A stretch of 58,103 bases of DNA, from NCBI GenBank assembly GCA_964539785.1, contig CAZIJQ010000008.1, positions 1 through 58,103 on the forward strand, read 5' to 3'. Numbering within the stretch: the first letter of the stretch is position 1; every line of letters begins with the position of its first letter. The translations under genes and the position numbers were made by a program. This stretch comes from JABMPO01 sp964539785 (GTDB lineage: Bacteria > Fidelibacterota > Marinisomatia > Marinisomatales > TCS56). The notes under the pieces were generated by a model. It was not told the origin of the DNA. It worked only from the letters and a program-made list of their open reading frames with translations, and did not search any database. Of this stretch, positions 37,441-46,724 are shown piece after piece.

Positions 37441-38279
37441 CCAACGCTTTTTCAGAAATAAGAGCTCTCAGAGCAGAAATCCCCATCCTTGCGAAAAAAT
37501 TTCCTGAAATTGGTCCAAGAGCATTGCGAGCATATAAAGAGCAGTATTGGTTCGCAAAAACTTTCATTCAAGATTATTTCGGAAAACTTGATTATTCCGA
37601 TAAACGTGTTCTTGAAGTTGGAGCGGCTGAAGGGGGTGTACTAAAATATCTCACAGAATTGGGCGCCACTTGCTTTGGCCTGGAATTATCACCGAAACGG
37701 TTTGATAATTCAAGCAAACTAGTTGGAAATTCCAAAATAACCTTTATCGCCGGTGACATTACTGCAACAGAAACTTTCATTGACTATAATTTGAATGATA
37801 TTGATTATATCATTTTAAGAGATGTGATTGAACATATTCATGATAAACAATCAGCTCTGAAAAATGTATTTTCGCTACTTCAGGGAGGTGGAAAAGTATT
37901 TATTTCATACCCACCATACCACGCTCCCTTTGCCGGACACCAACAGACTTCAGGAAAACTATTGGCAAAAATTCCTTACATTCATTGCCTGCCTGATAAA
38001 TTATACCATAATTATTTGAGAATACTAGGTGTGTCAGATAATAAAATCAAGTATCTGGCCAATATAAAAGTAACCAGAGTCAAGGATTTGGAGTTTTTAG
38101 AGTTATGCCGGTCGGTTGGCTTCATGATTAGGAAGTACGACAGTTTTATTTTCCGTCCGGAGTATAAGTTCAGGTTTTCGTTACCGTTGATTAGAAATCA
38201 TTTTTTCAGTAATAAACGCGGTTTCAATTTTCTCTCCAGTGGTGTAAACCTGCTATTGGAAAAACCAGTCAACGATTAA
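37437..38279 (+). CDS. Class I SAM-dependent methyltransferase
   Basis: A 280-residue protein starting at TTG and overlapping the preceding GT gene by 4 nt. The SAM-binding motif I is RVLEVGAAEGGVLKYL (about 56-71); ILRDVIEHIHDK (about 123-134) and GGGKVFISYPPYHAPFAGH follow the methyltransferase-11/23 pattern. Residues after 165 are basic and may bind a glycan. In this setting it probably O-methylates or N-methylates a sugar of the surface polymer. Substrate unknown. A 126-nt gap follows. Confidence 0.82.
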   Translation: MTNAFSEIRALRAEIPILAKKFPEIGPRALRAYKEQYWFAKTFIQDYFGKLDYSDKRVLEVGAAEGGVLKYLTELGATCFGLELSPKRFDNSSKLVGNSKITFIAGDITATETFIDYNLNDIDYIILRDVIEHIHDKQSALKNVFSLLQGGGKVFISYPPYHAPFAGHQQTSGKLLAKIPYIHCLPDKLYHNYLRILGVSDNKIKYLANIKVTRVKDLEFLELCRSVGFMIRKYDSFIFRPEYKFRFSLPLIRNHFFSNKRGFNFLSSGVNLLLEKPVND

Positions 38280-38334
38280 TATGGCAAAAGAATAATATAG
38301 CAAGATGATACTTAACTTCGTTGAAAAAATGTTT

Positions 38335-38378
38335 GTATTGGAAGATTCCTTTGCAGTTTCACCCTGTAATTCCAATAC
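38335..38378. repeat. 9-bp inverted repeat in the gap before the GT4 gene
   Basis: GTATTGGAA at 38335-38343 and TTCCAATAC at 38370-38378 are perfect inverted copies separated by 26 nt. They sit in the only gap over 100 nt inside the glycan locus and could form an RNA hairpin or an operator before the ATG at 38406. No T-run follows, so it is not a simple terminator. The rest of the 126-nt gap (38280-38405) shows nothing else recognisable. Confidence 0.4.
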
Positions 38379-38405
38379 TAATGGACAAACTCTAAAATTG
38401 GTTTT

Positions 38406-39674
38406 ATGCGCAAGCGACAAGTATTGATGATCAGTTACTACTGGCCGCCAGCCGGTGGTCCCGGTGTACAGCGCATTCTCAAATTTGCCAAATATCTGCC
38501 TGAATTCGGCTGGGAACCAATTATCTTAACTGTCAATTCCGGGGAGTACCAGGCCCATGATAATTCCTTAAACAAAGATATTAGATCGGACCAAAAAGTA
38601 TATAAAACTGCCGCATTTGGACTTTATAGTTTATTCAAGCTGATAGCTGGTAAGAATGAAATTGCAACCCACCAGCTCAGCAGCAGCACTGAAGAATCGC
38701 TGTTTTCCCGTTTGAGCCGCTGGGTCCGACTAAACCTGATTCTACCTGACGGTCGTATTGGCTGGTTCCCCTTTGCTGTGCGGAAAGGTCGAGAAATAAT
38801 TGCAAAGAATAATATTGATCTTATATTCACTTCCGGACCACCTCATTCGGTTCATTTAATCGGCCGAAAACTGGCAAAACAATCATCTTTACCCTGGGTA
38901 GCGGATTTTCGTGATCCCTGGTCGGAACGATTTTATTATGAGGAAAACAAACGGTCAGTACTGGCAGATAATATTGAGTTGGCCATGGAAAAGTCAGTAT
39001 TGAATAATTCGACTGCTATTACAGCGGCCAGCCCCGGGTTTATTGATTTATTATTGGCTAAATGTGATAATACTGAGAAAGGACATGTGATAACAAACGG
39101 TTACGATCAGGACGATTTTATTGAAATAACTGAACGGGCTGACAGTCAGTTGACAACAATCCTGCATATTGGAAATCTGTCAAATTCCCAGTTGCCGTTA
39201 TCGCTTTTAAAGGTTTTGCAGGAGAAAAAAGATCATTCACCTGATAAATTTCTATTAAAACTAATTGGCAGCGTTCATCCCAATATTCAGCGGTCTGTGA
39301 CTGAATATGGTCTAGACGATTTAGTTGAATATGGCCCTTATTTACAGCATGATTTGGCAGTGCAGGAAATGCAGCAGGCGGATTTTTTATTAACTGTTGT
39401 CCCAGACACAGCGAATAATACAGGCATAATTCCCGGTAAAATTTTTGAATACCTGAAATCCGGAACAGCCATAATACTTATAGGACCGCCTGATTGTGAT
39501 GCAGCAAATATTATTACTGCCGCCGGCAGTGGTGAGGTGTTTGATTATAATTCCACTATAGAACTAGCCGAGTATATTAGCGCGCGTCTCACATATGAAG
39601 CTGAGGGGATTGAAAAATATAATCGAGTTGCTCTGACAGATAAATTGTCAAAAATATTTGATGATCAATTATAG
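38406..39674 (+). CDS. Family 4-type glycosyltransferase
   Basis: A 422-residue GT-B enzyme. The N-terminus MISYYWPPAGGPGVQRILKFA is the glycine-rich donor-side loop of GT4 enzymes such as WbuB. WVADFRDPWSERF (about 164-176) and the late GIIPGKIFEYLKSGTAIILIG (in two pieces, about 343-363) carry the usual E-x7-E-like sugar-nucleotide contacts. The stop is followed at once by the epimerase start (0 nt gap), so the two are co-translated. It probably extends the same glycan that the epimerase modifies. Confidence 0.88.
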   Translation: MRKRQVLMISYYWPPAGGPGVQRILKFAKYLPEFGWEPIILTVNSGEYQAHDNSLNKDIRSDQKVYKTAAFGLYSLFKLIAGKNEIATHQLSSSTEESLFSRLSRWVRLNLILPDGRIGWFPFAVRKGREIIAKNNIDLIFTSGPPHSVHLIGRKLAKQSSLPWVADFRDPWSERFYYEENKRSVLADNIELAMEKSVLNNSTAITAASPGFIDLLLAKCDNTEKGHVITNGYDQDDFIEITERADSQLTTILHIGNLSNSQLPLSLLKVLQEKKDHSPDKFLLKLIGSVHPNIQRSVTEYGLDDLVEYGPYLQHDLAVQEMQQADFLLTVVPDTANNTGIIPGKIFEYLKSGTAIILIGPPDCDAANIITAAGSGEVFDYNSTIELAEYISARLTYEAEGIEKYNRVALTDKLSKIFDDQL

Positions 39675-40670
39675 ATGTCGCTGAAAAAGAAAATATTTAT
39701 GGCCCGGAAATTGTGGTGGGATATCCGCCGCGGTGATGGTTTTTATAAAATTGCCGATGATTTTTCTTCTCAAACTCTTGGTGAATATTATTTTGTATTC
39801 AATGAAGCCAGCGTCAGCAGCGGCAAAGATCAGGCTCTAATAAAAAATATTGATGAAAACGGGATTCCGCTGAACAGCACCTATATCGATGTGGCCGAAA
39901 AGAAAATGGTATATTTCCCGATTTCAATTGGCCAGCTGGGTCTGGCAGTATTCCACACTTTTCTGAAATCCGGCTCGGATGATGACAGGCGGCGCTTCCT
40001 GAAGTTTGCCGATTGGTTTCTGGAGAATGGTGAATTTTCGGATAACTTAGGAGTTCGCTGGCTGACTGAAGTTGAGCTGCCGGCCTATCAGAATCCGGGA
40101 CCATGGCAGTCGGCTTTTTCGCAGAGCAGAGGTATTTCAATACTGCTGCGTGCCTATCAGCTGACAGGAAAAGCAGAATACGCGGACTGTGCCAAATCAG
40201 CACTGAAATCATTTTCAATACCAGTAGAACATGGTGGGGTCACATCATCAACTGAGTGGGGAATGTTTTTTGAAGAATATACTGCAGCTGTTCCCACATT
40301 GGTGCTGAACGGTCATATATTTTCCTTATTTGGCTTGCTGGATTATCAGCGCTGTTTCCCCGACGATGATATCGTCGAAAACCTGATTAATGAAGGATAT
40401 GATACGATTATTAACTGTCTTCCGGATTTTGATCTTGGCTACTGGTCCCGCTATAATTTTTGCAAGGCAGATTTTTACCCAACAATAGATCCTGCTAGAC
40501 TTCAGTATCAGCGTCTGCATATATTATTGTTAAAAACATTGAATAAATTCCGACCACATGAAATTCTAGTAAAATTCATTATTCGCTGGAATGAACAGAT
40601 TAATCTATTCAATTATTTACGATCCAGTCTGGTTAAATACCAGGCTTTAAAAAAACTTGGCCGTGTCTAA
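39675..40670 (+). CDS. D-glucuronyl C5-epimerase-like protein
   Basis: A 331-residue protein with the C-terminal catalytic domain of heparosan-glucuronate 5-epimerases (C5-epim_C). Seen: PGPWQSAFSQSRGISILLRAYQLTG (about 144-168, in two pieces), EEYTAAVPTLVLNGHIFSLFGLLDY (about 204-228) and LGYWSRYN with conserved Tyr/Arg (about 257-264). The family turns D-glucuronate into L-iduronate within a polymer. A signal peptide is not evident, so it may work on the cytoplasmic, lipid-linked glycan. It is directly followed by a sulfotransferase gene, the enzyme pair known from animal heparan and dermatan sulfate. The true polymer is unknown; heparosan itself is not shown. Confidence 0.83.
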   Translation: MSLKKKIFMARKLWWDIRRGDGFYKIADDFSSQTLGEYYFVFNEASVSSGKDQALIKNIDENGIPLNSTYIDVAEKKMVYFPISIGQLGLAVFHTFLKSGSDDDRRRFLKFADWFLENGEFSDNLGVRWLTEVELPAYQNPGPWQSAFSQSRGISILLRAYQLTGKAEYADCAKSALKSFSIPVEHGGVTSSTEWGMFFEEYTAAVPTLVLNGHIFSLFGLLDYQRCFPDDDIVENLINEGYDTIINCLPDFDLGYWSRYNFCKADFYPTIDPARLQYQRLHILLLKTLNKFRPHEILVKFIIRWNEQINLFNYLRSSLVKYQALKKLGRV

Positions 40671-40680
40671 ACGGAGCATA

Positions 40681-41550
40681 ATGGTAATGGGTAAAATTAG
40701 CGCGCGATTCGATGATGCTGTAAAATATTTTAAGAATAAAAAATATCTGGAAAAGAACATTACTGATTATTCGAGGTTACCTAAAGATATTTTTAGTGAT
40801 CTACGGGCAGTTTTCGTGCTGTCAACTGGCCGTAGTGGTACTGATTTGCTGACACGGTTGTTCAAGTTAAATAAGTCAAATTTTGTTTTACACGAGCCGG
40901 AACCAGATTTAGTGTATGCAGCCCGCGAAGCCTACGATCTTGGCAGCAGTGGGACTGTAGCTCGGCGGCTGGGCATATCTAGCAGCCGCTATCATCTTTT
41001 CAAGGAATGTTTCCTGCGTAATAAAGTCTATATTGAAACGAATAATAAATTAACCTTTTTTGCTGATGCCCTCTATCAATTACTGCCTAACAGCCGCTTT
41101 ATACACCTGATAAGAGATCCCCGGGCTTTTGTTCGCAGCGCAATTCGCCGGCGCTATTACCAGGGTCACGATTTTGACGATGGTCGAATTGTGCCAGCGG
41201 ATCTTTCCTTGACTAAATGGAATAGTTATTCCCCAATTCAGAAAAATGGCTGGTTATGGAATGAAACAAACAAAGTTATTGAATCTTTTGTAAAGGATTT
41301 TGAATATGATCGCCTGCTTACAATCCAATCAGAAAAATTGTTCAAGGATCCGGCTGTAATGCAGCAAATCAGTAGATTTATCGGTGAAGATTCGTCCAGT
41401 TTGGATCAAATTACTCAAATAATTGATCGGCCTGTCAACCAGCAGATCAAGAACGATTATCCATCCTTTGATAAGTGGGACACGGCTGATCAGGAGGATT
41501 TAATATCAATTACACCCCTTGGGAAAAAATATGGTTACTGGGATCAATAG
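40681..41550 (+). CDS. PAPS-dependent sulfotransferase
   Basis: About 289 residues. The 5'-phosphosulfate-binding loop is VFVLSTGRSGTDLLTRLF (about 44-61). The 3'-phosphate-binding site is HLIRDPRAFVRSAIRRRYY (about 139-157). Both mark carbohydrate-type sulfotransferases. The ATG at 40681 is preferred over the TTG at 40657, which lies inside the epimerase gene, because GGAG lies just upstream (an ATG at 40687 is also well spaced). It probably sulfates the uronate-containing glycan made by the neighbouring genes. PAPS synthesis genes are not in the window. Confidence 0.85.
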   Translation: MVMGKISARFDDAVKYFKNKKYLEKNITDYSRLPKDIFSDLRAVFVLSTGRSGTDLLTRLFKLNKSNFVLHEPEPDLVYAAREAYDLGSSGTVARRLGISSSRYHLFKECFLRNKVYIETNNKLTFFADALYQLLPNSRFIHLIRDPRAFVRSAIRRRYYQGHDFDDGRIVPADLSLTKWNSYSPIQKNGWLWNETNKVIESFVKDFEYDRLLTIQSEKLFKDPAVMQQISRFIGEDSSSLDQITQIIDRPVNQQIKNDYPSFDKWDTADQEDLISITPLGKKYGYWDQ

Positions 41551-41553
41551 ACC

Positions 41554-42153
41554 ATGAATAATCCCCCTAAAATAACTGATCAACCAATCATGCTTGATAT
41601 TGGTTGTGGAAAAAGAAAACAGTCCAGTATCGATTATCAGGTGATTGGGGTGGATCTTTGGGAAGGTTCAGATGCTGATCTGAAGATATCGGCATTTGAC
41701 TTACCCTTTGATGATTCATCAATCGCCAGAATATATTCTCGACATTTTTTTGAACATTTCAATTATGAAGAAATTGAATTGCTTCTACAAGAATGTTACC
41801 GCGTTTTGAAGAATGATGGCGAACTTGAAATTATTACGCCTCATGTAAGTTGTATTTCTGCATTCCAGGATCCGACTCACATAAGTTTCTTTACAAAAAA
41901 AACATTTTCTCGATTTCAGCATACAGGATATAAAATTTCCAGGATTGATTTCCATTGGTTTCGAAAACCATATACTGGCAATTTTCCCTGGCTGATTAAT
42001 TTTGTTAATTCTGTACTTAATCGGTTTCAAAACCTAGAACGATTTTCAGCCACTATTGGCGGCATTTACGAAATCAGGTGCATTTATCAAAAGAACAATA
42101 ATTATCGCAAAGATAATTTTATCAGGGGATCCAAAGTAAATGAATCAGCCTGA
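41554..42153 (+). CDS. Class I SAM-dependent methyltransferase (type 11)
   Basis: A 199-residue protein. Motif I is IMLDIGCGKRKQSSIDYQVIG (read as two adjoining pieces, about 12-32), then VDLW, and SRHFFEHFNYEEI with the type-11 HxxEH pattern (about 61-73). RVLKNDGELEIITPH follows. It may methylate a sugar or a sugar-linked intermediate of the glycan. It starts 3 nt after the sulfotransferase stop and overlaps the next GT gene by 14 nt. Confidence 0.82.
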   Translation: MNNPPKITDQPIMLDIGCGKRKQSSIDYQVIGVDLWEGSDADLKISAFDLPFDDSSIARIYSRHFFEHFNYEEIELLLQECYRVLKNDGELEIITPHVSCISAFQDPTHISFFTKKTFSRFQHTGYKISRIDFHWFRKPYTGNFPWLINFVNSVLNRFQNLERFSATIGGIYEIRCIYQKNNNYRKDNFIRGSKVNESA

Positions 42154-42895
42154 GCCATTGAAAACAGCCCTAATTATTGTTACATATAATGCCCTGGATT
42201 ATGTAAAAAAATGTATCGATTCTGTCTTCGCACATACAGACTCACAACATGAAGTAATTGTTATTGATAATGCCTCCCAGCCCGATATGCTAGAATATTT
42301 AGGCAAGTTGGAGGAATCAAATAAAATTCATTTGATAAAAAATTCAGAAAATTTGCTCTGGCTACCAGCGGTTAACCAGGGCTTGCAGGTGATATCAGAT
42401 GATATTGAGTACTGCCTGCTGCTAAATTCAGATATTGAAATTTATACGGACGACTGGTTGCAGAAACTTCAGCAGCCGATGCTGGAAAACAATTCCATCG
42501 TAATTACCGGAACCCATTATAATTTTTTACCCGTCAAGCCTACTTATGGCGCCATAGATGGCTGCTGTTTAATGTTTCGGCGTAGCCTGATCGATAAATT
42601 GGGATACTTCGATGAAAATTATCCTTGGAATGGGGCACCATTCATTTATTCAGCCCGCGCCTGGAATATCGGTCAGTATTTTTACCACATAAAAGATAAA
42701 TCAATTCTACATCATCATGGTAAGAAGTCACGCCTGGAAAGTAAAACCCAGCTAAAGAATCGAAAAGTAGATCATTTTCAGGTTATGCGGGACGCTGGGT
42801 TGCAACCCCAGTTTGATCTGTGGATCAAGATAAGACACAAGCTGAATCTATTTGACATCAACACTCACATAATGAATGCAATTAAACTCAAGTAA
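42140..42895 (+). CDS. Family 2 glycosyltransferase (rhamnosyltransferase-like)
   Basis: A 251-residue GT2 enzyme with ALIIVTYNALDYVKKCIDSV, VIDNASQPDM and a metal-site variant LLLNSDIEI in place of DxD, as in WbbL-type rhamnosyltransferases. WLPAVNQGL replaces the more usual N-x-G-F-A-x-A-N-N-x-G segment. YGAIDGCCLMFRRSLIDKLGYFDENY is the acceptor-side region. No membrane helix is seen. It ends 1 nt into the flippase start (TAATG). Confidence 0.87.
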   Translation: MNQPEPLKTALIIVTYNALDYVKKCIDSVFAHTDSQHEVIVIDNASQPDMLEYLGKLEESNKIHLIKNSENLLWLPAVNQGLQVISDDIEYCLLLNSDIEIYTDDWLQKLQQPMLENNSIVITGTHYNFLPVKPTYGAIDGCCLMFRRSLIDKLGYFDENYPWNGAPFIYSARAWNIGQYFYHIKDKSILHHHGKKSRLESKTQLKNRKVDHFQVMRDAGLQPQFDLWIKIRHKLNLFDINTHIMNAIKLK

Positions 42896-44352
42896 TGGCA
42901 ATCAGACCTCAGATTAAACAGCTGGGCACCAACTCTACTATCTACGGGCTGGGTAACCTCCTGAACAAACTGGCGGCATTTTTACTGATTCCGGTCTATA
43001 CCAAGTATCTGGCAACTAGTGATGTTGGTATTTTTGCCCTCATAGAAATGGCGGAAAAATTATTGATTACCCTGGCTCCGTTAGGGATTATCCGGGCAAT
43101 GTGGCGTTTTTTCCCCGATAAAAATTATGATTTAAAGCAGGTGTTTTCATCGGCCTATAGCGGTATCATGATTATTAACATTGCCGCCATGCTGATATTA
43201 GGACTTTTCTATAAAAAAATTGGTCCTTTGTTGGGAATGGGGGATGATCAAGTTTTGATGGTACTGGTAATATTATTGAATATATTGCTGGCATTGGGCA
43301 CCAATTTCCTGTTATCCATCTGGCAATATGATCAAAAGGCTGCTAATTACATGATTTTGACCGTGAGTCAGTTTCTGGGTATTCTTATACTTTCGACTGT
43401 TTTTGTAATTTTTCTTGATATGGGATTATGGGGTTTGTTGCTGGGGAAGACTTTCGTATTGGCCGTTTCATTTATCTTTAGTATTGTGCTTATTACGATT
43501 CATTATTATTCAGCACCTTCGCTAGGCTTGCTGATGAAACTGCTGAAGTATGGGTCTCCCTTTATTTTCCTTGCTCTCGTGGCACCAATCCTGACATTGT
43601 CTAGCCGCTTTTTTCTGCGGATATTCATGTCCCTGGAAGATATAGCAATATATTTTATCGGTTTTAAATTCGGAATGCTGTTGAACATGTTTCTGGTCGT
43701 CCCTATCCAGCGCGGGCTGATTCCGCTGATGTATAAAATGGGAATCGATGATAAGTCAAAAGCAATTTATCCGGATATGTTATTTTATTATACGGTGATC
43801 GGTTCGATTTTTTATTTGGCGGTATCATTGTTGATCAAACCAGTACTGGGCATAGTGACGCGCCCTGAATACCTGGCAGGGGCTGGTTTAATTCCCATTG
43901 TCGCATTTGCCTATTTCCTGGCTGGATTCCAGCATTTCTTTACTGCCAGTGCTGCATTAAAAAATAAGACTGGCCGCATAGCTACTGCATCAGTATTGAC
44001 GATAGTTACCAATCTTGTTCTAAATTATTTTTTAATCAGACAGTATGGAATACTCGGAGCCGCATGGGCAACACTGTTATCATATTTTGTGCTGTCAGTG
44101 TATATATATTTCATTTCTTATCGGATCGAACAATTTAACTGGAGATTAGTCCGAGTAGCAGTTGTTGTAGCTGTTACCATAATAATATATTTCTCTGCCA
44201 ACTACTTCAATGAACTATATAATGCTATTAATCTGGTGATTTCATTATTAAGTATTGTAGTATTTGTGATCTTTTTAAAAATTTCAGGGATACTGGGTCA
44301 CAGGGAAATCAATGGGTTGAAATCAATAATTAAAAAATTCAGGGTAAAATGA
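42895..44352 (+). CDS. Oligosaccharide flippase (Wzx-type)
   Basis: A 485-residue polytopic protein of the MOP/polysaccharide-transport superfamily. About 12-14 hydrophobic helices are visible and the N-terminal TIYGLGNLLNKLAAFLLIPVYT is a classic Wzx opening. It would move the lipid-linked oligosaccharide from the cytoplasmic to the periplasmic leaflet. It overlaps the YfhO-type gene by 4 nt. Because a flippase is present, the glycan is probably built on undecaprenyl phosphate, in line with uppP in this window. No polymerase (Wzy) is obvious unless the next gene supplies that role. Confidence 0.9.
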   Translation: MAIRPQIKQLGTNSTIYGLGNLLNKLAAFLLIPVYTKYLATSDVGIFALIEMAEKLLITLAPLGIIRAMWRFFPDKNYDLKQVFSSAYSGIMIINIAAMLILGLFYKKIGPLLGMGDDQVLMVLVILLNILLALGTNFLLSIWQYDQKAANYMILTVSQFLGILILSTVFVIFLDMGLWGLLLGKTFVLAVSFIFSIVLITIHYYSAPSLGLLMKLLKYGSPFIFLALVAPILTLSSRFFLRIFMSLEDIAIYFIGFKFGMLLNMFLVVPIQRGLIPLMYKMGIDDKSKAIYPDMLFYYTVIGSIFYLAVSLLIKPVLGIVTRPEYLAGAGLIPIVAFAYFLAGFQHFFTASAALKNKTGRIATASVLTIVTNLVLNYFLIRQYGILGAAWATLLSYFVLSVYIYFISYRIEQFNWRLVRVAVVVAVTIIIYFSANYFNELYNAINLVISLLSIVVFVIFLKISGILGHREINGLKSIIKKFRVK

Positions 44353-46724
44353 GCAATTCCGACAAATTAAAACGGTATGTGTGGGCACTTATTCCAATTA
44401 TCTGTTTAATTTTTTTAAACCAGATGATCCTATTTAACAAGATACCTCTGGCAAGTGATACGATCAGTCATAAGCCCATTGCCAATTGGTCCAAGGAATA
44501 CGATGAAAACAATTCCGATCAGGCGTTTTGGTACCCGCACCTGTTTGGAGGAATACCTACATTAGGTAGCAATATTTTAGCTCCCGGTAATCCGCTCAAC
44601 GGAATCTTGAATTTTTTCCTAATTAATCGTGGATTGAAATACTGGTTTTATTTCTCTATTGGTGGCCTCGGGTTATTTATATATTTACGTAGCCGTGGTC
44701 AAAGCTTACTGGCGGCATTTTTTGGTGGGATAATATTCAGCCTGACTCCTTACATGTTTGGTTTGATCAATGCCGGCCATTCATCAAAATTGATTGCATT
44801 ATCGATTTCTCCCTGGGTATTCATGGCGGCGGATTATATACTTACACGACGATATAAAAGGGGAGTATTATTACTTGCACTTACTGCATCGTGGCAGTTG
44901 TGGGCCAATCATCCACAAGTTGTTTATTATACTTGGATGATTATAACGTTTTGGTGGATATGGCTTCAGGCTTGTGCTTTATTTGAGAAACGTTGGTCGA
45001 TTGCAAATGAAGGAAAAGTAACTTTATTAATAATAGCTGGATTAATCCTGACATTATTTATTGTTACCATGCCCTATTCTTTTGTCTATGAATTCCAGGG
45101 TCATTCCAACCGTGGTGCACCATCAGTCCTTGATCAGTCCAATGAAACCGAGTCTGGTGTGAAATGGGAATATGCTACCCAATGGTCATTTCAACCGAAA
45201 GAACTCATCTCATTTATTTACCCCTATTATTTTGGTATGCAAAACTATCCCACGCGCGATATAAAAAGCGCCGCTTACTGGGGTGGGATGCCCTTTACTC
45301 AATCGACACATTATTTTGGGATTCTGGTAGTACTGATTGCCATTCTTGGCGCTGTCTTAAACCGCCCCGATCGATTTCAAACATTTTTGTGGGTCACATC
45401 CGGACTAATTCTGTTAGTTGGTTTTGGTAATTATATACCACTATTATATGGACCGCTGTTCAAGTTGGCCCCCTTTTTCAGTAAATTTCGTGTTCCCTCC
45501 ATGATTTATGCTCTACTGCCGTTTACCTTTGGAGTTTTGGCTGCTTTCGGACTGGATAATATTTTAAAACTCATAAAGGAAGATTCGGCAATAAACCGGA
45601 AGGTCATTAAAAAGGTTGTGATAATTTTCGGTGGTTTTATCGGTCTAACATTGATCTACCTTCTTTTTGGTGGCAGTTTGGTTAATTTTTTCAAACCTGG
45701 CGAAGCAAACCAGTATGATCCGCGGATTATCCCGCAGATAAAGGCAGTCCGCATGGATCTGTTCCAGAAAGGCATCATTCTGGCGCTAGCGATTTCGACT
45801 GGTGGGTTTGCCGCAATCTGGCTGGGAATAAAGCAAAAGGTAAAACCACAATTCGTGGGTATTGCGATTATTGCTCTGACGGTAGTTGACCTCTGGGTCG
45901 TTGATAATGAATTCCTTTATCTGAAAAATGCACGCCAGATGGAACAACAGTTTCAGCCGAATAAAATAACTGAATTTTTGACCGCTGACACTGATTTATT
46001 CAGAATATTTCCGGTTGACGAATTGAACACTAATTGGTACGGCTATTTTGGATTAGCCAGTATTGGCGGCTATCGCCCGGTTAAGCTGCGCAATTATCAG
46101 GATTTAATGGATGCTGGTGGATTCAATAATGTGTCGGTACTGAATATGTTGAATGTGAAATACCTGATTACAGCTAAAAATATTACCCATCCTAGTATGC
46201 GGTTAGCGCTGCCGGGTGGGAAGAGGGTTTTTGAAAATACCGCTGTGCTTCCCAAAGCCTGGATTGTAAACCGGGTGACAAAAGTGACAGATCAGAAAGA
46301 ATCACTGCAGAAGGTGCTGACGAAGGAATTCTCACCCGAGTCGGAGGCAATTGTCATTAATTTCAAAAATGAGGACATTACTCCCACCGGTGGGGGTGAG
46401 GTAGTTGTTAATGAATATTCTGATAATGAAATTGAACTGTCAGTGACATCCAATGGGAATGGCCTGTTAGTGCTATCGGAAATTTATTACAAACCGGGCT
46501 GGCTGGCATCTGTGGACGGAATTGAGACAACAATTTATCAAACTAATCACGTTCTACGTTCGGTGGTTGTGCCGGATGGTAAGCATACGGTGCGGTTCTT
46601 TTATAATGACCACAAATGGAAAATAACTAGGCTGCTTTCCAGGCTATCTCTGGCTTTTACACTTCTTGCGATTGCTTATATTTATCGAGTGCAGATCGTG
46701 GGTTTGATTAAGCGAAAACAATGA
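44349..46724 (+). CDS. YfhO-family polytopic membrane protein
   Basis: A 791-residue protein with 12 or so membrane helices through about residue 540, a soluble domain (about 545-760) and a final helix (about 763-781). ILAPGNPLNGILNFFLINRGL and GLINAGHSSKLIALSISPWVF lie in the YfhO-like GT-C region. GT-C/YfhO proteins are thought to attach sugars to polymers or lipids on the outer face of the membrane using lipid-linked donors. Here it may decorate or polymerise the exported glycan; function is inferred from fold and place. It overlaps the PorY-like kinase gene by ATGA. Confidence 0.85.
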   Translation: MSNSDKLKRYVWALIPIICLIFLNQMILFNKIPLASDTISHKPIANWSKEYDENNSDQAFWYPHLFGGIPTLGSNILAPGNPLNGILNFFLINRGLKYWFYFSIGGLGLFIYLRSRGQSLLAAFFGGIIFSLTPYMFGLINAGHSSKLIALSISPWVFMAADYILTRRYKRGVLLLALTASWQLWANHPQVVYYTWMIITFWWIWLQACALFEKRWSIANEGKVTLLIIAGLILTLFIVTMPYSFVYEFQGHSNRGAPSVLDQSNETESGVKWEYATQWSFQPKELISFIYPYYFGMQNYPTRDIKSAAYWGGMPFTQSTHYFGILVVLIAILGAVLNRPDRFQTFLWVTSGLILLVGFGNYIPLLYGPLFKLAPFFSKFRVPSMIYALLPFTFGVLAAFGLDNILKLIKEDSAINRKVIKKVVIIFGGFIGLTLIYLLFGGSLVNFFKPGEANQYDPRIIPQIKAVRMDLFQKGIILALAISTGGFAAIWLGIKQKVKPQFVGIAIIALTVVDLWVVDNEFLYLKNARQMEQQFQPNKITEFLTADTDLFRIFPVDELNTNWYGYFGLASIGGYRPVKLRNYQDLMDAGGFNNVSVLNMLNVKYLITAKNITHPSMRLALPGGKRVFENTAVLPKAWIVNRVTKVTDQKESLQKVLTKEFSPESEAIVINFKNEDITPTGGGEVVVNEYSDNEIELSVTSNGNGLLVLSEIYYKPGWLASVDGIETTIYQTNHVLRSVVVPDGKHTVRFFYNDHKWKITRLLSRLSLAFTLLAIAYIYRVQIVGLIKRKQ

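Noticed and set aside
39675..40670. Alginate-type C5-epimerase (AlgG/AlgE)
   Set aside because: No parallel beta-helix repeats are present; the sequence has the alpha-helical heparosan-epimerase C-terminal domain motifs instead.
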